A DNA stretch of 33,722 nt from Liquorilactobacillus vini DSM 20605. Lineage in GTDB: Bacteria; Bacillota; Bacilli; Lactobacillales; Lactobacillaceae. The stretch's first letter is position 1. Every line of letters begins with the position of its first letter. The stretch covers positions 1 to 33,722 of the forward strand of contig NZ_AHYZ01000194.1 of assembly GCF_000255495.1 (NCBI RefSeq), written 5' to 3'. Under the pieces are notes generated by a model that was not told where the DNA came from, searched no databases, and saw only the letters and a program-made list of their open reading frames with translations. Shown here one piece after another: positions 8,863-17,929 of this stretch. The position numbers and the translations under genes are program-made.

Positions 8863-11034
8863 TTGACACTTAAAGATATCGATGTCGATAAAGTTACTTA
8901 TTACGACTTGAACAATGAAATCAACATTCCCGTTAACGGTCAAATTCCCTTAAAAAAAGATCGAGAAGCTTTAGCAGCTTTCTTAGCAGAAAATGTCAAG
9001 CCAAACTTAATGACTTTTAGCTCATTGAAAGCACGAATAAATTATTTAATTGCTAATGATTATTTAGAAAAGGAATTTATTGAAAAGTATAATTTCTTAT
9101 TTATTGAAAAACTCTATGACTTTTTAAAACAAGCTGATTTTCATTTTAAAACATTTATGGCTGCTTATAAATTTTATGCGCAATATGCTTTAAAAACCAA
9201 TGACGGCAACTATTATCTCGAGACTTTTAGTGATCGAGTAGCAGCTAATGCACTTTACTTTGCTAATGGTGATGAAAAACTGGCAATGCAATTAGCTGAT
9301 GAAATCATTCACCAACGCTACCAACCAGCAACACCAAGCTTTTTAAATGCCGGTCGCAAACGGCGAGGTGAATTAGTGTCATGTTTTTTAATTCAAATTA
9401 CTGACGATATGAATTCGATTGGCCGTGGCATCAACTCGGCTTTGCAGCTTTCACGAATTGGGGGCGGCGTTGGCATTACTTTGAGCAATTTGCGTGGGGC
9501 TGGTGCTCCAATCAAAAACATTCAAGGTGCTGCCTCAGGGGTGGTCCCAGTTATGAAACTTCTAGAAGACAGTTTTTCATATTCTAATCAATTAGGGCAG
9601 CGTCAAGGAGCTGGTGTGGTTTATCTTAACGTTTTTCATCCTGATATCATTGCCTTTTTAGCTGCCAAACGTGAAAATGCTGATGAAAAGGTCCGAATTA
9701 AAACTTTATCCCTAGGCGTAATCGTGCCAGATAAGTTTTATGAGCTGGCTCGTAAGAACGAAGATATGTATCTGTTTGATCCCTGGGGTGTTGAACGAGT
9801 GTATGGCGTTCCATTCTCTTATGTCGACATCACTCAAGAATATGACCATATGGTAGCTAATCCTAAAATCCCTAAAAAGAAAATCAAAGCCCGTGATTTG
9901 GAAACAGAAATCAGTAAGCTCCAGCAAGAATCTGGCTATCCATATGTGATCAATATTGATACCGCTAATCGGGAAAATGCAATTGCCGGCAAAATTATTA
10001 TGAGTAATCTTTGTTCTGAAATTTTACAAGTTCAAAAACCATCTAAAATCAATAATCGACAAGATTATGATGTTTTAGGAACTGATATCAGCTGCAACCT
10101 CGGTTCAACTAATATCGTCAATTTAATGGCCTCTCCTAATTTTGGAAAATCAGTTGAAACAATGGTTCGTGCCTTAACCTTTGTAACTGATCATTCTGAC
10201 ATTGATGTTGTGCCTTCTGTTCAAAATGGCAATCAGCAAGCACATACAATCGGTCTAGGAGCCATGGGGTTGCATGCCTTCCTTGCTAAAAATCAAATTC
10301 ATTATGGTTCGCCTGAAGCCATTGATTTTACTAACGTTTACTTTATGTTATTGAATTATTGGACGTTAAAAGCTTCAAATCAGATTGCCAAAGAACGGCA
10401 AGAAACTTTTGCTGATTTTGAAAAGAGCTGCTATGCTGACGGCAGCTATTTTGATAAATATTTGAAACAGAGTTTTGCACCTCAAACCAAACGTATTCAA
10501 GACCTTTTCCAAGGAATTTTCATTCCAACTGTTACTGATTGGCAAGCATTAAAAACGGCGGTAATGAAAGATGGCTTGTACCATCAGAATCGACTAGCAG
10601 TTGCACCTAATGGCTCAATTTCATACATTAATGATACAACAGCTAGTTTGCATCCGATCATTAATCGAATTGAAGAACGGCAAGAACGGAAAATTGGTAA
10701 AATCTACTATCCGGCACCTTATCTTTCTAACAAAACCTTGCCATATTATCAATCGGCTTATGATACTGATATGCGGAAAGTTATTGATACCTATGCTGCC
10801 GCTCAACAGCATGTTGATCAAGGAATGAGCTTAACGTTGTTTATGCGTTCGACGATCCCTGAAGGCTTATATGAATGGAAACAAGGACGGACTAATAAAA
10901 TGACAACTCGTGATTTGACCATTTTACGCAACTATGCCCATGCGAAAGGGATTAAATCAGTTTACTATATTAGAACTTTTACCGATGATAAAACTGAAAT
11001 TGGGGCAAACGAATGTGAAAGCTGTGTTATTTAA
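8863..11034 (+). CDS. nrdE: Ribonucleoside-diphosphate reductase class Ib, alpha subunit NrdE
   Basis: About 723 residues; the catalytic subunit that reduces ribonucleoside diphosphates to deoxy forms. Visible are ATPSFLNAGRKRRGELVSCF (active-site Cys region), NLCSEILQVQKPS with the catalytic Asn-Cys-Glu set, NLGSTNIVNL, GLGAMGLHAFLAK, PNGSISYINDTTASLHPI, and the C-terminal redox pair ECESC that accepts electrons from NrdH. There is no N-terminal ATP-cone, as expected for class Ib. The start is taken as TTG at 8863, because an upstream GTG pair lies within the AAAGTGGTGA ribosome binding site. It is followed 18 bases later by nrdF. Confidence 0.96.
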   Translation: MTLKDIDVDKVTYYDLNNEINIPVNGQIPLKKDREALAAFLAENVKPNLMTFSSLKARINYLIANDYLEKEFIEKYNFLFIEKLYDFLKQADFHFKTFMAAYKFYAQYALKTNDGNYYLETFSDRVAANALYFANGDEKLAMQLADEIIHQRYQPATPSFLNAGRKRRGELVSCFLIQITDDMNSIGRGINSALQLSRIGGGVGITLSNLRGAGAPIKNIQGAASGVVPVMKLLEDSFSYSNQLGQRQGAGVVYLNVFHPDIIAFLAAKRENADEKVRIKTLSLGVIVPDKFYELARKNEDMYLFDPWGVERVYGVPFSYVDITQEYDHMVANPKIPKKKIKARDLETEISKLQQESGYPYVINIDTANRENAIAGKIIMSNLCSEILQVQKPSKINNRQDYDVLGTDISCNLGSTNIVNLMASPNFGKSVETMVRALTFVTDHSDIDVVPSVQNGNQQAHTIGLGAMGLHAFLAKNQIHYGSPEAIDFTNVYFMLLNYWTLKASNQIAKERQETFADFEKSCYADGSYFDKYLKQSFAPQTKRIQDLFQGIFIPTVTDWQALKTAVMKDGLYHQNRLAVAPNGSISYINDTTASLHPIINRIEERQERKIGKIYYPAPYLSNKTLPYYQSAYDTDMRKVIDTYAAAQQHVDQGMSLTLFMRSTIPEGLYEWKQGRTNKMTTRDLTILRNYAHAKGIKSVYYIRTFTDDKTEIGANECESCVI

Positions 11035-11052
11035 GAATAAGGAGCAACCATC

Positions 11053-12036
11053 ATGACAGAAGATTTTTATCGTGCAATTAATTGGAATGAATTAGAGGAT
11101 CAAATTGACAAAGCTACTTGGGAAAAATTGACCGAACAATTCTGGTTAGATACCCGAATTCCACTATCCAATGATTTAGCTGATTGGCGAAAAATGTCAC
11201 CACAGGACAAATTAGTTGTTGAACACGTTTTTGGCGGTTTGACCCTTTTAGATACTTTGCAATCACAAGATGGCATGGCATCTTTAATGAAAAACGTTCG
11301 TACTCAGCATGAACGTGCTGTTTTGAATAACATTCAGTTCATGGAATCAGTCCATGCCAAAAGTTATTCTTCAATTTTTTCAACGTTAAATACACCTAAA
11401 GAAATTGAAGAAATCTTTGCTTGGACCCACCATGATCAATATCTGCAATACAAAGCTCAGAAAATTGATGAAATCTATTTACAAGGAACGTCTTTGCAAA
11501 AGAAAGTGGCTTCAGTTTTCTTAGAAACGTTCCTTTTTTATTCTGGCTTTTACACTCCACTTTATTGGCTAGGACATAACAAATTGGCAAATGTCGGCGA
11601 GATCATTAAATTAATCTTGCGAGACGAATCGGTTCACGGAACCTACATTGGCTACAAGTTTCAGCTAGGCTTTAATGAATTGAGTACTGAAAAACAAGCT
11701 GAATTAAAGTCCTGGATCTATGACTTATTATACGATCTTTATGAAAATGAAGAGAAATATACCCATGAGCTTTACGATCAAGTTGGCTGGGCCGAAAAAG
11801 TTTTGGTATTTTTGCGTTACAATGCTAACAAAGCTTTAATGAACCTCGGATTAGAACCGCTTTTCCCGGATACAGCTGATGATGTCGATCCAGTTGTTAT
11901 GAATGGTATTTCAACTTCAACTGCCAATCATGATTTCTTTTCTCAAGTCGGTAATGGCTATCTGCTTGGCGATGTCGAGCCAATGAATGATGCAGATTAC
12001 TTAATCGGAGTTGACACACAAACTGCCAAACATTAA
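11053..12036 (+). CDS. nrdF: Ribonucleoside-diphosphate reductase class Ib, beta subunit NrdF
   Basis: A 327-residue ferritin-fold radical subunit that generates the tyrosyl radical at a dimetal (Mn or Fe) centre. Metal-ligand motifs NIQFMESVHAKSYS and LRDESVHGTYIGYK (both ExxH) are intact, as are the HVFGGLTLLDTLQ helix and the FLETFLFYSGFYTPLYW stretch. The ATG follows AAGGAGCAACC. Class Ib manganese enzymes normally need the flavodoxin NrdI, which is not encoded in this window and would have to be elsewhere. Confidence 0.96.
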   Translation: MTEDFYRAINWNELEDQIDKATWEKLTEQFWLDTRIPLSNDLADWRKMSPQDKLVVEHVFGGLTLLDTLQSQDGMASLMKNVRTQHERAVLNNIQFMESVHAKSYSSIFSTLNTPKEIEEIFAWTHHDQYLQYKAQKIDEIYLQGTSLQKKVASVFLETFLFYSGFYTPLYWLGHNKLANVGEIIKLILRDESVHGTYIGYKFQLGFNELSTEKQAELKSWIYDLLYDLYENEEKYTHELYDQVGWAEKVLVFLRYNANKALMNLGLEPLFPDTADDVDPVVMNGISTSTANHDFFSQVGNGYLLGDVEPMNDADYLIGVDTQTAKH

Positions 12037-12052
12037 CCGCTACAATTTAAAA

Positions 12053-12094
12053 GAACCACCCATTGAAAGGTAAGAAACAATCAATGGGTGGTTC
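12053..12094. terminator. Bidirectional terminator between nrdF and mprF
   Basis: Perfect 14-bp stem GAACCACCCATTGA/TCAATGGGTGGTTC (12053-12066 with 12081-12094), a 14-base loop and TTCTTT after it. It closes nrdHEF and may also serve the convergent mprF, whose stop is about 80 bases away. The remaining spacer to 12175 shows nothing else. Confidence 0.8.
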
Positions 12095-12175
12095 TTCTTT
12101 AGTTAAAAATCCTAAAATCAATTATATTTTCAGATAATCGATTTTTTACCTATCTTCATGTTCGGTTCGTTTAAC

Positions 12176-14758
12176 TTAAATTTTATTAAAAAGCCAAATT
12201 CGCCGTAATTTTGACTCGGCAGTTACTTTTTCATGATGATTAATCACACTCGTTAATTGTGCCATTGTGATCAGCAATGAGCTGCGGCGGCGATAGGCAG
12301 TATATTTAGGTCGCCAAAGTGTCACGTATTTATCTTTGAAGGATCGTAATCCTTGAAAACCATAAAAATGCGAGCCATATTCATAAATCAAATGAGCAGC
12401 TTTTTCTTCTAAGAAACTATAGCGTGACTTTCCAACATTAGCTAATGGTGCCATCCCCATATTAAAGTACTGATAACCTTGTTGTTTACCATAATTAAAT
12501 AGCTCAATAAAAATCATGTCCATCGTACCATCAGCCACATCACGCCGATAACGCATCAAATCAATCGACAAAATTGCTTGATTGACCGGCATCAGTGAAG
12601 CAAAAGCAACAACTTCATTCGTCTGATCCTTAACTACCGCGATCGGTGCTTGGTTCAAATACTCAATATCAAAAAAGCCCATTGAAAAGCCTTTTTCAGT
12701 TTGCCCATTTAACCATTCGTCAGAAATCTGATTTAAATTCTCTAAGAATTCACTCGTAAACGGCGGCTGCAAAATTTCAAAATGATAGCCTTGACGTGCT
12801 AAGCGATTCATAATTGCCCGCTGAGCACGTTGCTTTTTCCCAGCCAAGGTAAATTGCTCTAAATCAACGAGCCCCTCTTCACCAATTTTAATAAAATCAA
12901 ACCCCAATTCATGTAAGTACAAAGTCAGTTCTGAATTAATTTCATAAAAAACTAACTGACAATTTTCTAAATCTGCTAATTTTAAAAGTTGACTAACTGC
13001 TTGTGGCAAAAATTGCCGATTACCGACCGGTTCTCCCATGATCATTATTTTATTAGCTTTGCGTCGGTACATAAAAAATAATTGATCGCATCCTTGTGAC
13101 TGATAAAAGTATAAGAGCTTATCATTTAAAAAAACTAAATGACTAGTTTCATTGCCAGCATATTTTTTAATAATAGCTTTTGCTCTTGTCAAGTCCAGTA
13201 AACGTTCAATTTGTCGCGGCCCCGCAGCTAAATAACTGAAAGTCAATAATAAAACGCCAGCAGCTAAAATTAAACCGATAAAGCCTGAAAACCAGACTTT
13301 TTCTGACGGAAAGAGCAACACTTCAGGCACATGATGATGCAACATATATTGAGGTGAGTTAACTGCTCCAATAATTGCGTAAAGCAGAAAAACCAGCATG
13401 AAAAGACCACCATCGAGAACTAACTTTTCTGTAGAGTAAACAAATCGCTGCCGATAAAGCTCACTGTGTGAAAAAACAACTAATAACAAAACCACAAACA
13501 AAAAGCCCAGCAGGCCATCAGAAATTCCATAGCGTAAAGTATCGGCCATTCCAATCAACAAGAAAACAATTGTTGGCCAATACGCACGACTGATCTTAGA
13601 TTCAATGCCGCGAGCTAATCCGAGCAACATAAATCCACATAAGATGGTCGTCAGTTGGCTTAGGAAAAATAAGGTGTACGGATAAAACCTTAGTAAAAAA
13701 GGATTATTAAAGGTGAAACCTGGTAAAATTGCTTCTAACAAGATCAAAATTCCAGCCGTATATAGTAAAAGCGTCAAAACTCCATGAGCTAACTTGCGTA
13801 AAATTGAAACTGGCAGTCCATCTAAAAAACGGTTGATCTTCTGTCCCAAGCCATGAATAAAAAAGATTAATCCAACAATAAAGGGAATAACGTAATAGAA
13901 CAGCCGATAAAACAATAGCCAAATAATAACTTTGGAATTATCAATTCCCAGCGGTGCTAAACTTAGCAGCATAAAAACATCAAATGAGCCTAAACCACCT
14001 GGAACCATTGAAACAATTCCCAAAATCGTAGCCACGATGTACAACATGAAAACTTCAGCTAAATGTTGTTGAACGCCTAGTGAACGGCCAATCAACAAAA
14101 AGAAACCACTGACCGCTAACCATTCAAGAATTGAGCCCAGTGTCAAAGTTACTTCTCTTTTCAAGGTCAAGCCATTTAGAAGTTTATGATTTTTGAAAAA
14201 GGTAGCTAACAAAACTAGGGGAAAATATACCCCCCCACCAATGATCCAAATTAAGTACTGTGAATAGCTGCCTTCAATCACGTTGCTAGCCATTAATCCT
14301 AAAATTACCCAACAGCAAAAAGAAAGACCCGATAGCAAAAAAAGGGCAATTTTAGATAGCGCGCCCAAAATATCAGTTTTGCTAGCGCCTTTGCTATAGA
14401 AATTTGCTCGTAAAGTTGCTCCAATAAAACCGCCAAATCCTAATAAATTGGTAAATGTATTAGTAATCAAGCCACTTTTTAAAATGTATTTTCGGGAAAA
14501 CTTTTTGGGCAAGAAACTAACCATTACGAAATCATAAACAAACATTGGTGAAATTGCAATAAATCCTCCGATCAGCAATAAAATGATAATGCGAGGATCC
14601 GTTTGCGTTAAATCAGTTGAGATTTTTTCCCAAGACATTTGGCGAAAAATTCTCCCTAACTCAAAAAAAACGAAAATTAAAACTGAAAGCACAAAAATCA
14701 GTTTTAAGATCAACATTCTTTTTTCTAACCAATTTATCAGCCGTCTTACTAAATTCAA
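12176..14758 (-). CDS. mprF: Phosphatidylglycerol lysyltransferase/flippase MprF
   Basis: About 860 residues. The N-terminal ~540 residues hold about 14 membrane segments, including a UPF0104-type flippase region with GLGSFDVFMLLSLAPLG. The C-terminal ~300 residues are the cytoplasmic aminoacyl-phospholipid synthase domain, with EPVGNRQFLP, GFDFIKIGEEGLVDL, MDMIFIELF and NMGMAPLANVGKSR. The protein transfers an amino acid (usually lysine) from aminoacyl-tRNA to phosphatidylglycerol and flips it, lowering envelope negative charge and sensitivity to cationic peptides. Lysine versus alanine specificity cannot be decided by eye. The start is probably TTG at 14758 after GGAG; a TTG at 14773 is the alternative. 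It is a single-gene unit bracketed by terminators. Confidence 0.93.
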   Translation of the reverse strand: MNLVRRLINWLEKRMLILKLIFVLSVLIFVFFELGRIFRQMSWEKISTDLTQTDPRIIILLLIGGFIAISPMFVYDFVMVSFLPKKFSRKYILKSGLITNTFTNLLGFGGFIGATLRANFYSKGASKTDILGALSKIALFLLSGLSFCCWVILGLMASNVIEGSYSQYLIWIIGGGVYFPLVLLATFFKNHKLLNGLTLKREVTLTLGSILEWLAVSGFFLLIGRSLGVQQHLAEVFMLYIVATILGIVSMVPGGLGSFDVFMLLSLAPLGIDNSKVIIWLLFYRLFYYVIPFIVGLIFFIHGLGQKINRFLDGLPVSILRKLAHGVLTLLLYTAGILILLEAILPGFTFNNPFLLRFYPYTLFFLSQLTTILCGFMLLGLARGIESKISRAYWPTIVFLLIGMADTLRYGISDGLLGFLFVVLLLVVFSHSELYRQRFVYSTEKLVLDGGLFMLVFLLYAIIGAVNSPQYMLHHHVPEVLLFPSEKVWFSGFIGLILAAGVLLLTFSYLAAGPRQIERLLDLTRAKAIIKKYAGNETSHLVFLNDKLLYFYQSQGCDQLFFMYRRKANKIMIMGEPVGNRQFLPQAVSQLLKLADLENCQLVFYEINSELTLYLHELGFDFIKIGEEGLVDLEQFTLAGKKQRAQRAIMNRLARQGYHFEILQPPFTSEFLENLNQISDEWLNGQTEKGFSMGFFDIEYLNQAPIAVVKDQTNEVVAFASLMPVNQAILSIDLMRYRRDVADGTMDMIFIELFNYGKQQGYQYFNMGMAPLANVGKSRYSFLEEKAAHLIYEYGSHFYGFQGLRSFKDKYVTLWRPKYTAYRRRSSLLITMAQLTSVINHHEKVTAESKLRRIWLFNKI

Positions 14759-14792
14759 TTTAATCCGCTCCAATTTTCTAAGTCATGCTTAT

Positions 14793-14820
14793 ATTCTACC
14801 AGAAAATAGATGGTTAGCAA
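14793..14820 (-). promoter_or_regulatory. Promoter of mprF
   Basis: Minus strand: TTGCTA (14815-14820), a 16-base spacer and TAGAAT (14793-14798), 35 bases before the proposed TTG start and right after the rplL terminator. Confidence 0.55.
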
Positions 14821-14847
14821 AAAAAGCCACAAGCAAGTGCTCATGAC
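14818..14847 (-). terminator. Terminator of rplJ-rplL
   Basis: Nine-base-pair stem with wobble pairs, GTCATGAGC and GCTTGTGGC (14826-14834 with 14839-14847), loop of 4, followed on the minus strand by a run of T. Confidence 0.75.
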
Positions 14848-14867
14848 TTCTTTCTAAAATTGAAAAA

Positions 14868-15236
14868 CTATTTGAGGGTTACAACTCCACCAACAGCTTC
14901 AAGTTTAGATTTAAGATCTTCAGCTTCGTCTTTAGACACGCCTTCTTTTACAATTGAAGGTACATTATCAACTAAAGCTTTAGAATCTTTCAAACCAAGG
15001 CCGGTGATCTCACGAATAGCTTTGATAGCTTTAATCTTTTGATCCCCGGATTCAGTTAATTCAACATCAAATGATGTTTTCTCTTCTTCAGCAGCGCCAC
15101 CCGCAGCTCCAGCAGCTGCAACTGGAGCAGCCGCTGATACACCAAATTCATCTTCAATAGCTTTAACTAAGTCATTCAGTTCTAGAATGCTAGCATCTTT
15201 TAAATCAGCAATGATTTTATCCTTATCCAATGCCAT
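14868..15236 (-). CDS. rplL: 50S ribosomal protein L7/L12
   Basis: A 122-residue stalk protein, present in several copies on L10 and recruiting translation factors. The N-terminal dimer domain [19 protein letters not shown] leads into an alanine-rich hinge, then the C-terminal factor-binding domain with [20 protein letters not shown] and [14 protein letters not shown]. The ATG at 15236 is chosen because GGAGGAAATAAAA precedes it, giving the standard length. It follows rplJ after about 50 bases. Confidence 0.98.
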   Translation of the reverse strand: MALDKDKIIADLKDASILELNDLVKAIEDEFGVSAAAPVAAAGAAGGAAEEEKTSFDVELTESGDQKIKAIKAIREITGLGLKDSKALVDNVPSIVKEGVSKDEAEDLKSKLEAVGGVVTLK

Positions 15237-15285
15237 TTTTATTTCCTCCAATTTACACATTTTAAATTATTAATAATTAATTATC

Positions 15286-15795
15286 CTATGCTGCATCGCC
15301 GTTTTCTTCCTTACTATCAGCAACAGCTTTAACTGCATATGCAAAGTTGCGAACAGGTGCTTGCAAGACCGAAACAAGCATTGATAACAAGCCCTCGCGA
15401 TTTGGCAGTTTGGCAATTTCCTGGATTTCATCCAATGAAGCAACCTTACCTTCAATAATACCGCCCTTAAGTTCAAGAGCATCAATATCTTTGGCAAATT
15501 TAGCTAAGATCCTAGCTGGAGCAACAACATCTTCACTTGAAAATGCAACTGCTGTCGGGCCGGTAAATGTTTCATCCAAGCCTTCATAGCCAACTTTATC
15601 CGCTGCACGCTTTAAATAGGTGTTTTTAACAACCCGAAATTCAACACCTTCTTCACGTAATTGCTTACGTAATTCAGTGACTTCCTCAACGGTTACTCCA
15701 CGATAGTTAACAACGACCACTGAAACTGAGTCCTGAAACTTCTTGGCAAGACCATCAACAATTTCAGACTTCTTGGCAATAACTTCTTTGCTCAA
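15286..15795 (-). CDS. rplJ: 50S ribosomal protein L10
   Basis: A 169-residue ribosomal stalk base protein that binds 23S rRNA and anchors L7/L12 dimers. It begins [16 protein letters not shown], has [20 protein letters not shown] and the [10 protein letters not shown] segment, and ends in an L12-binding helix. The TTG at 15795 is the start: GGGAGG lies 8 bases upstream, while the upstream in-frame GTG is inside that site. A structured leader and a terminator-like hairpin lie directly upstream, suggesting autoregulation by the L10-L12 complex. Confidence 0.97.
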   Translation of the reverse strand: MSKEVIAKKSEIVDGLAKKFQDSVSVVVVNYRGVTVEEVTELRKQLREEGVEFRVVKNTYLKRAADKVGYEGLDETFTGPTAVAFSSEDVVAPARILAKFAKDIDALELKGGIIEGKVASLDEIQEIAKLPNREGLLSMLVSVLQAPVRNFAYAVKAVADSKEENGDAA

Positions 15796-15833
15796 AAATT
15801 TCACCTCCCATCTTGAATTGGTCAGGCTTTCTA

Positions 15834-15866
15834 CAAAAAAACTCTATGTCACCCAAGACATAGAGT
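15834..15866 (-). terminator. Intrinsic terminator inside the rplJ leader (attenuator)
   Basis: Perfect 10-bp stem ACTCTATGTC/GACATAGAGT (15841-15850 with 15857-15866), 6-base loop, followed on the minus strand by seven T. It lies between the L10 leader and the rplJ ribosome binding site, so it must be bypassed for rplJL expression. Confidence 0.8.
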
Positions 15867-15965
15867 AAAAGATTCCAAGTAAATAATCATTTATTACTCC
15901 TCGGCAGGTAGATATTAAGGCAATAACGCCACCTGAGTCTTAGGTAGAGCCATAAAAATTGACCT
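15867..15965 (-). promoter_or_regulatory. Ribosomal protein L10 leader
   Basis: The minus strand carries the elements of the conserved L10 leader: ACTCAGGTGGCGTTATTGCC, then TTAATATCTACCTGCCGAGG. The ACTCAGGTGG and CTACCTGCCGAGG arms fit the kink-turn-like L10(L12)4 binding structure. It sits between the rplJ promoter and an intrinsic terminator, which suggests transcription attenuation. Boundaries are approximate. Confidence 0.8.
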
Positions 15966-15970
15966 TAATC

Positions 15971-15999
15971 AAATTAACATATAAATCAACAAAAGTCAA
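15971..15999 (-). promoter_or_regulatory. Candidate internal promoter for rplJ-rplL
   Basis: Minus strand TTGACT (15994-15999), 17-base spacer, TAATTT (15971-15976) preceded by TGT (extended -10-like). It lies just after the rplA stop and upstream of the L10 leader. The -10 is poor. Confidence 0.45.
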
Positions 16000-16012
16000 C
16001 TAATAATTAATT

Positions 16013-16702
16013 TTATAATGCACTAATATCAAGTGTGACACTTGGTCCAAATGTTGAAGCCAATGAAACATGCTTAATATACTGTCCCTTTACAGATGCT
16101 GGACGTGACTTAGCAATAATATCTTGAATTGCTTTGAAGTTGGCAGCTAAAGCAGCAACTTCAAAAGATACTTTGCCTAATGGAACATGGACATTGCCGG
16201 CTTTATCTGTCCGATAAGTTACCTTGCCGGCTTTTGATTCGCTAACAGCTTTGGTTACATCCATTGTCACGGTCCCAGTCTTAGGATTAGGCATTAAGCC
16301 TTTTGGTCCTAAAACTCGTCCCAAACGACCCACTTTAGCCATCATGTCAGGAGTAGCGATCGCAACATCAAAGTCAAGCCAACCATCTTGGATTTTTTGA
16401 ACTAAATCATCATCACCAACAACGTCGGCACCCGCTGCTTCAGCCTCCTTAGCTTTTGCTCCACGAGCAAAAACAATCACTTTTTGTTCCTTCCCAGTAC
16501 CATTTGGCAAAACGACTGCTCCACGTAATTGTTGATCAGCCTGCTTGGTATCCAAGTTTAAATTATAAGCAACTTCAACTGTTGCATCAAAGTTTGCAAA
16601 ATCAATTTTCTTAACTAATGCTAGTGCATCTTCAACACCATATACCTTATCTGCTTCAACTTGTTTAGCAGCTTCGAGATACTTCTTACTTTTTTTAGCC
16701 AT
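16013..16702 (-). CDS. rplA: 50S ribosomal protein L1
   Basis: A 229-residue L1, the mobile stalk protein at the E site and a known translational repressor of its own operon. Signatures are [14 protein letters not shown] at the start, [40 protein letters not shown] and [11 protein letters not shown]. The ATG at 16702 follows GGAGGAAAAAAACCA; the frame is open 7 codons further but that start lies inside the ribosome binding site region. An L1-site-like RNA motif lies directly upstream. Confidence 0.98.
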   Translation of the reverse strand: MAKKSKKYLEAAKQVEADKVYGVEDALALVKKIDFANFDATVEVAYNLNLDTKQADQQLRGAVVLPNGTGKEQKVIVFARGAKAKEAEAAGADVVGDDDLVQKIQDGWLDFDVAIATPDMMAKVGRLGRVLGPKGLMPNPKTGTVTMDVTKAVSESKAGKVTYRTDKAGNVHVPLGKVSFEVAALAANFKAIQDIIAKSRPASVKGQYIKHVSLASTFGPSVTLDISAL

Positions 16703-16726
16703 TGGTTTTTTTCCTCCTTGCAAAAT

Positions 16727-16751
16727 GTGGTGTAACGGATATACCTCCCAC
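16727..16751 (-). promoter_or_regulatory. L1-binding-site-like RNA motif before rplA (copy B)
   Basis: On the minus strand GTGGGAGG is followed by ATATCCG and closes with CCAC, so GTGG/CCAC and a short GG/CC helix flank an asymmetric loop. This resembles the 23S rRNA L1 stalk (GTGGGAGG...ACCAC). It is 10 bases upstream of the rplA ribosome binding site. The second helix is short, so it is weaker than copy A. Confidence 0.6.
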
Positions 16752-16804
16752 TTGACTTAATTGCTTTTACAATCAGTCCGTCTGAGAAGCATGGCCGTAG
16801 AAAA

Positions 16805-17230
16805 TTAGTCTTCTACAACAAAGCCCATGCTTCGTGCAGTACCTTCAATCATGCGCATTGCAGCTTCAACATCTGCAGCGTTTAGATCTTGCATTTTTGT
16901 TTCAGCGATTTCCTTAACCTGAGCTTTAGTTACAGTTGCAACTTTTTTGGTATTAGGTTCGCCAGAACCATGTTCAACTCCAGCAGCTTTTTTTAACAAA
17001 ACAGCAGCAGGCGGTGTTTTAGTAACAAAATCAAATGAACGATCTTCATAGACATTGATCACAACAGGAATAATCATTCCAGCCTGATCTGCCGTCCGAG
17101 CATTAAATTCTTTGGTGAAACCCATAATATTGATTCCAGCTTGACCTAATGCAGGACCAACTGGCGGTGCCGGAGTTGCCTTACCAGCAGGAATTTGTAA
17201 CTTAACAACGTTAACAACTTTTTTAGCCAC
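16805..17230 (-). CDS. rplK: 50S ribosomal protein L11
   Basis: A 141-residue L11, binding the GTPase-associated centre of 23S rRNA. It shows [20 protein letters not shown] near the N-terminus, [15 protein letters not shown], and the C-terminal RNA-binding domain with KIAETK-like [14 protein letters not shown] and [10 protein letters not shown]. The start is GTG at 17230, 8 bases after AGGAGG. It heads the rplK-rplA pair and is preceded by a promoter and an L1-site-like leader. Confidence 0.98.
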   Translation of the reverse strand: MAKKVVNVVKLQIPAGKATPAPPVGPALGQAGINIMGFTKEFNARTADQAGMIIPVVINVYEDRSFDFVTKTPPAAVLLKKAAGVEHGSGEPNTKKVATVTKAQVKEIAETKMQDLNAADVEAAMRMIEGTARSMGFVVED

Positions 17231-17256
17231 GGTACATACCTCCTTAAAGTCCGTGC

Positions 17257-17291
17257 GTGGTACGGATGGCTAGTTAAATTTAGCCTCCCAC
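17257..17291 (-). promoter_or_regulatory. L1-binding-site-like leader before rplK (copy A)
   Basis: On the minus strand the RNA folds as GTGG, bulge GA, GGCTA, an 8-base loop, TAGCC, an ATCCGTA internal-loop side, then CCAC. This closely mimics the L1 stalk of 23S rRNA, where GTGGGAGGC pairs with GCC followed by an asymmetric loop and ACCAC. It lies between the rplK promoter and ribosome binding site, where L1 binding would repress translation of rplK-rplA. Confidence 0.75.
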
Positions 17292-17314
17292 ATGTACACA
17301 AAGCATACTTTTTT

Positions 17315-17343
17315 AGTATACAATTTTTCAATTAAGAAAACAA
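17315..17343 (-). promoter_or_regulatory. Promoter of rplK-rplA
   Basis: Minus strand TTGTTT (17338-17343), 17-base spacer, TATACT (17315-17320), starting right after the nusG stop and about 85 bases before rplK. Confidence 0.65.
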
Positions 17344-17349
17344 TCCTTT

Positions 17350-17901
17350 TTAAATTAATTTATCAACTTGATCAAAATTTAATTCAGTTGCCGTCTCGCG
17401 ACCAAACATATCAATATTGACTCGCAATTTCATTTTTTCTCGATCAATCGCCGTAACTTTACCAACTAAGCCCTTAAAAGCTCCTTCAACGATTGTAACT
17501 GATTCACCAACTGAAACATCAAAGTCTTGATGACGCGAGCTCATTCCTAATCGCCGCAAAATCAATTCAACCTCATCCTCTAACAACGGTGCAGGTTTGC
17601 TACCGGCACCATGTGAGCCAACGAAACCCGTTACTCCCGGGGTATTTCTAGCAACATACCAAGATTGATCAGTCATAACCATTTCAACTAATACATAGCC
17701 AGGAAATGTTTTTTTATTTTCGACTTTTTCCTTGCCGCCCTTCGTTGTTTCATGTTCTTCTTCTTCTGGAACAACAACCCGAAAAATGTAATTTTCCATC
17801 CCCATTGATTGTGCTCTTGATTCAAGATTTGTTTTAACTTTATTTTCATAGCCAGAATAAGTATGCAAGACATACCATCTTTTTTCCAAAGTTTCTGCCA
17901 C
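17350..17901 (-). CDS. nusG: Transcription termination/antitermination factor NusG
   Basis: A 183-residue elongation factor. The N-terminal NGN domain starts KRWYVLHTYSGYENKVKTNL and includes FPGYVLVEMVMTDQSWYVAR and the TPGVTGFVG turn; the C-terminal KOW domain is GESVTIVEGAFKGLVGKV. It binds the RNA polymerase clamp and affects pausing. The start is GTG at 17901 after GGAGGAAAAATC. A terminator-like hairpin separates it from secE, so it may be partly uncoupled from rpmG-secE. Confidence 0.97.
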   Translation of the reverse strand: MAETLEKRWYVLHTYSGYENKVKTNLESRAQSMGMENYIFRVVVPEEEEHETTKGGKEKVENKKTFPGYVLVEMVMTDQSWYVARNTPGVTGFVGSHGAGSKPAPLLEDEVELILRRLGMSSRHQDFDVSVGESVTIVEGAFKGLVGKVTAIDREKMKLRVNIDMFGRETATELNFDQVDKLI

Positions 17902-17929
17902 GATTTTTCCTCCTCAATTTGAAATCAAA

